Shown in pieces: positions 7,422 through 9,315 of a DNA stretch of 9,315 bases (within the stretch, counting starts at the first letter, position 1; every line of letters begins with the position of its first letter). The stretch covers positions 1-9,315 of the forward strand of contig JAFQDI010000162.1 of the NCBI GenBank assembly GCA_017416055.1. Direction: 5' to 3'. This DNA is from Lachnospiraceae bacterium (lineage in GTDB: Bacteria; Bacillota_A; Clostridia; Lachnospirales; Lachnospiraceae). Under the pieces are notes generated by a model that worked only from the letters and a program-made list of their open reading frames with translations, had not been told where the DNA came from and searched no databases. The position numbers and the translations under genes were made by a program.

Positions 7422-8243
7422 ATGGGTAATTTTTTGTTATGTAATATCAGACGTGCCACAAATCCCTATCCGATCCCCGCACTGGGAATCGGGATTCATT
7501 CGGCTGAGGAATTGTGCTATTTCATGAATCATTATCTGTATATCTTAGAGGACGATTTTGTCTGTGACGAGTTGATGGATTTTTTGCGCACTGAGTTGGG
7601 ACTTGGCAACATGGTAGATAAGATCCGGCGACTGATGGACGACCGCTTGGATATGTATCAGGTTATTTATATGATCGAGCAGGATATTCACTACTACAGC
7701 GAGGGTGAACTGCAGGATCTGAAGCGAAGACTGGATATGCTGAAGCAGCTCGGTGCGGCAGAACGCGCTAAACTGCGTGGCGATTTTTATCTGGAGGATG
7801 GCCGTCCCATGACAGCGATCCACATTTACGGACGGATCCTCTCAGGTGAGTACACGGAGATGATCGGGCGCGAGATGAAGAGTCGTGTTCTGCACAACGC
7901 AGGAATTGCGTACGCGCGTCTGTTTGAGTGGAAAAAAGCGATGGAGTGTATGATTGAGTCCTGCCATTGGGGACCGACGGAAGAGACGCTGAAAGCGATG
8001 TACAATCTGACTCTGCTGGATGATCTGGCGGAGATTCCTCAGGAGATTTTCAGTGCAATCTCTGTGAATCAGCAGTATAACTGGAAGGAAGAGTTCGAGA
8101 TCCTGTACCGCAAAGCGATGCATGGCGGGAAGGCACTGGAGGCGCAGAATATTCTGGAGAAGGATTCCGTGCGCAGAACAGAGGGACTCAATAGACTGCT
8201 TGGTGAGTGGAAGCAGGAGTATCGCATGATGGTGAGAGAGTAG
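7422..8243 (+). CDS. TPR-like helical protein, third gene of the DUF5717/DUF5716 block
   Basis: This is a 273-residue soluble, mostly helical protein preceded by a purine-rich RBS (GGGAGAG about 5 bases before the ATG). The N-terminal opening MGNFLLCNIRRATNPYPIP followed by HSAEELCYFMNHYLYILED is a pattern I recall from unnamed Lachnospiraceae proteins near DUF5716/DUF5717; I know no assigned function. Residues about 26-110 form a helical domain. Residues about 113-143 (RAKLRGDFYLEDGRPMTAIH) and 153-183 (SRVLHNAGIAYARLFEWKKA) look like two TPR hairpins with small residues and Tyr at the expected packing positions. The tail is helical and rich in charged residues. Adjacency to the two DUF genes on the same strand suggests a shared complex, although a palindromic element separates it from DUF5716. 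Confidence 0.78.
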   Translation: MGNFLLCNIRRATNPYPIPALGIGIHSAEELCYFMNHYLYILEDDFVCDELMDFLRTELGLGNMVDKIRRLMDDRLDMYQVIYMIEQDIHYYSEGELQDLKRRLDMLKQLGAAERAKLRGDFYLEDGRPMTAIHIYGRILSGEYTEMIGREMKSRVLHNAGIAYARLFEWKKAMECMIESCHWGPTEETLKAMYNLTLLDDLAEIPQEIFSAISVNQQYNWKEEFEILYRKAMHGGKALEAQNILEKDSVRRTEGLNRLLGEWKQEYRMMVRE

Positions 8244-8263
8244 AAGCGACCAGAGGGAGATAG

Positions 8264-8647
8264 ATGAAAAGAAAGTCAATCAAGTGGATTTGCGCAGGCC
8301 TGGCAATAATTGTTGTGGCAATCCTTGTGATTAACCACTGGTACAAGGTGAAGGTCGGCGAGTTTTCTCTACGCGATTATCAAACATACATTGAACAATT
8401 TCCTTCAGATATCATTGTAGGTGCGGTTGAGACCGAAAACGAGGCGATAACCATAGCAGAAGATATTTGGACAGATGTATATGGTAAGAATGTGCAATTT
8501 AAGAAACCATACAAAGTGTTTTATGATGCGGATAGCGAGGTGTGGCTAGTGCAAGGCAGTCTACCGTTTTATCAGAATGGAGGCGTTCCCTATATCCTGA
8601 TCGAGAAAGAGAGCGGAAGGGTGTTGGCTGTGTGGCACGACAAGTAA
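8264..8647 (+). CDS. Membrane-anchored NTF2-fold immunity-like protein
   Basis: This is a 127-residue protein. A basic start (MKRKSIKW) and one hydrophobic segment (about residues 8-24, ICAGLAIIVVAILVI) anchor the N-terminus in the membrane. The rest matches the pattern of the NTF2-fold immunity family (Imm-NTF2 type): AITIAEDIWTDVYGKN (61-76), KPYKVFYDADSEVWLVQGSL (81-100), and the conserved tail GGVPYILIEKESGRVLAV (106-123). Related proteins are thought to protect against polymorphic toxins, but many occur alone. No toxin gene is visible here. The gene starts 20 bases after the TPR gene with a GAGGGAGAT RBS-like stretch, so it may be the last gene of that transcript. Its DNA is clearly more AT-rich: bases 8461-8520 have 18 G+C, against 34 for bases 8101-8160 in the preceding gene. 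This suggests separate ancestry. Confidence 0.78.
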   Translation: MKRKSIKWICAGLAIIVVAILVINHWYKVKVGEFSLRDYQTYIEQFPSDIIVGAVETENEAITIAEDIWTDVYGKNVQFKKPYKVFYDADSEVWLVQGSLPFYQNGGVPYILIEKESGRVLAVWHDK

Positions 8648-8666
8648 AACAGTGGAGGAAAAGAGA

Positions 8667-8678
8667 ATGTGGAAGTAA
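8667..8678 (+). other. Three-residue minigene-like ORF (M-W-K-stop) behind a good RBS
   Basis: GGAGG (8654-8658) followed 8 bases later by ATG TGG AAG TAA reads as a complete but minimal ORF just after the NTF2-like gene. It may be the surviving start of a deleted gene, a chance motif, or a minigene. The RBS match is good, but nothing else supports translation. Confidence 0.25.
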
Positions 8679-8706
8679 ACTTTCCCTGTTTTATACCGCC
8701 AACTAC

Positions 8707-8735
8707 TTGACAAATCCCACAATCGCGATTATGAT
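8707..8735 (+). promoter_or_regulatory. valS: Near-consensus sigma-A promoter upstream of the valS leader
   Basis: TTGACA at 8707-8712 is a perfect -35. After exactly 17 bases comes TATGAT (8730-8735), one mismatch from the consensus -10. Transcription would start near 8742, about 440 bases before the valS start codon. That leader would include both the palindromic block and the T-box. A TATAAA at 8905-8910 directly before the T-box could be a closer -10, but it has no good -35 at normal spacing. Confidence 0.75.
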
Positions 8736-8755
8736 GTTCTACAGATTATGATATA

Positions 8756-8888
8756 CGAATTTCTTCGCATTTCATGCTCCCGAAATTCGAAACACATTCG
8801 AAATTCGCCCTGATCGGGCTACTTTCTCACGTGTTTTGGGTCCCAAAGTCATACGTTTTCATGCGAGCATGAAACGCATGACCTTTTG
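8756..8888 (+). repeat. Block of nested palindromes between the valS promoter and the T-box
   Basis: Several inverted repeats follow each other. CGAATTTC (8756-8763) is the reverse complement of part of two direct copies of CGAAATTCG (8781-8789, 8799-8807). GCCC/GGGC (8807-8819) forms a small hairpin. TTTGGG-T-CCCAAA (8835-8847) is a short palindrome. The longest arms, about 8844-8863 and 8868-8888, are nearly complementary across a CGAG loop. GCATTTCATGCTC (8767-8779) can instead pair with GAGCATGAAACGC (8865-8877) at 12 of 13 positions. No T run follows, so it is not a standard terminator. The block has the look of a dispersed intergenic repeat, but could also be a structured part of the long valS leader. 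Confidence 0.65.
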
Positions 8889-8916
8889 CCCCTTATATCA
8901 CAAATATAAAAGGCTT

Positions 8917-9170
8917 TGACGAAGAGGAGTATCTCACCTGCAGTGATCAGAGAGGACGATCCACCGGCTGAAAGGTTGTCTGCATGTGCGATGAGAGAAG
9001 GTAGCTTCTGAGCTGCATGGCTGAAGGACGAAAGTTTGTGTAGGCGATGACGAGTGACCGGCGTTAACGGTTTAGAGGCCGATGGGCTTATGACACATCG
9101 GTGAACAAAGGTGGTACCGTGCGATATGCGCCCTTTGCGGATAATTCCGCGAAGGGCGTTCACTTTTTTA
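8917..9170 (+). promoter_or_regulatory. T-box leader of valS, valine specifier GUA
   Basis: This is a tRNA-sensing leader RNA. Stem I starts near GACGAAGAGGAGTA (8918-8931), with AGTA as the 5' side of the specifier loop. The AGAGAG distal bulge is at 8949-8954, followed by a helix GACGATC (8955-8961) with GGTTGTC (8974-8980) closing the apical loop around GGCTGAAAG. On the 3' side GTA (9001-9003), preceded by GAAG and followed by GCTTCTGAG, is the specifier, a valine codon. A stem III candidate is CCGATG/CATCGG (about 9079-9101). The T-box sequence AGGTGGTACCG (9109-9119) contains UGGU at 9112-9115, which can pair with ACCA of uncharged tRNA-Val. In this class uncharged tRNA stabilises the antiterminator and lets transcription reach valS; charged tRNA allows termination. 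Confidence 0.94.
9129..9169 (+). terminator. T-box regulatory terminator before valS
   Basis: CGCCCTTTGCGG (9129-9140) pairs with CCGCGAAGGGCG (9147-9158) over 12 positions with a single G-U pair and a six-base loop. TTCAC and six T (9164-9169) follow. Formation of this stem competes with the antiterminator built from the T-box sequence just upstream, which is the expected on/off switch. Confidence 0.92.
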
Positions 9171-9181
9171 GGAGGAAAGAA

Positions 9182-9315
9182 ATGAGAGAACTGGCAAAAA
9201 CTTACAACCCTCAGGAAATTGAGGGAAAGACTTATGAAAAGTGGATGAGCAAAAAATATTTTGCGGCGAAGGTGGATAAGGATAAGAAGCCCTTTACCAT
9301 CGTGATGCCCCCGCC
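9182..9315 (+). CDS. valS: Valyl-tRNA synthetase, N-terminal fragment (runs off the window)
   Basis: An AGGAGG RBS (9170-9175) lies 6 bases before the ATG. The 44 complete codons match the N-terminus of class Ia valyl-tRNA synthetases: MRELAKTYNPQEIEGKTYEK, then a short helix and KKPFTIVMPPP, the run-in to the first catalytic motif (the HIGH-type signature normally follows PPPNVTG but lies outside the window). The full enzyme is about 880 residues; it is cut only by the window edge. It charges tRNA-Val with valine in the cytosol. The T-box with a GUA specifier directly upstream independently supports valine over leucine or isoleucine. Confidence 0.95.
   Translation, partial: MRELAKTYNPQEIEGKTYEKWMSKKYFAAKVDKDKKPFTIVMPP

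Noticed and set aside
8671..8696. GGAAGTAAACTTTCC followed by CTGTTTTA as a terminator of the DUF/NTF2 transcript
   Set aside because: The stem is only about four to five base pairs and the T run is short, so I cannot support a terminator.
8542..8751. Plus-strand 69-codon frame overlapping the NTF2-like gene
   Set aside because: It overlaps a domain-supported gene in another frame and has no family resemblance.
8756..8888. CRISPR array
   Set aside because: There are repeated CGAAATTCG units, but they are 9 bases long with a 9-base gap and no regular repeat-spacer pattern.
8905..8910. TATAAA as the real valS -10
   Set aside because: The position before the T-box is attractive, but the only upstream candidate, TTGCCC at 8886-8891, gives a 13-base spacing.
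8849..9163. Minus-strand open frame of 104 codons across the T-box region
   Set aside because: The region is explained by T-box RNA structure on the plus strand; the open frame is a by-product.

Overview
The window looks like a chromosomal segment from a Lachnospiraceae-type Clostridium relative (Bacillota). The reasons are a T-box-regulated valS, strong AGGAGG-type ribosome binding sites, and two adjacent large genes that I recognise as the DUF5717 and DUF5716 families, which I know mainly from Lachnospiraceae. All supported genes lie on the plus strand. The taxonomic call rests on family recognition and not on any search.

Layout, left to right. Positions 2-1108 hold the 3' part of rarA, a AAA+ ATPase of replication-fork maintenance. 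After 30 bases comes a lipoprotein with an SH3b domain and a YkuD-type L,D-transpeptidase domain (1139-2257). A 181-base gap holds a candidate extended -10 promoter and a strong hairpin followed by a short T run (2363-2412). Then comes a three-gene block: a 1184-residue DUF5717 protein (2439-5993), a 419-residue DUF5716 protein that resembles a degenerate actin/Hsp70-fold ATPase (6006-7265), and a 273-residue protein with TPR-like helices (7422-8243). The second and third are separated by a multi-arm palindromic element (7274-7398). Next is a small membrane-anchored protein of the NTF2-fold immunity type (8264-8647), visibly more AT-rich than its neighbours. The last 534 non-coding bases hold a near-consensus sigma-A promoter (8707-8735), a block of nested palindromes (8756-8888), a T-box leader with a GUA valine specifier and its terminator (8917-9170), and the first 44 complete codons of valS (9182 onward).

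How the parts may work together. rarA, the transpeptidase and valS are housekeeping or envelope genes without an obvious common pathway. The DUF5717-DUF5716-TPR block is the most interesting part. A large beta-sandwich/helical-solenoid protein, a pseudo-Hsp70-like protein and a TPR-like protein encoded together suggest a multi-protein assembly or chaperone-like complex of unknown purpose. The genes are adjacent and co-directional; everything about function is inference from fold resemblance read by eye.
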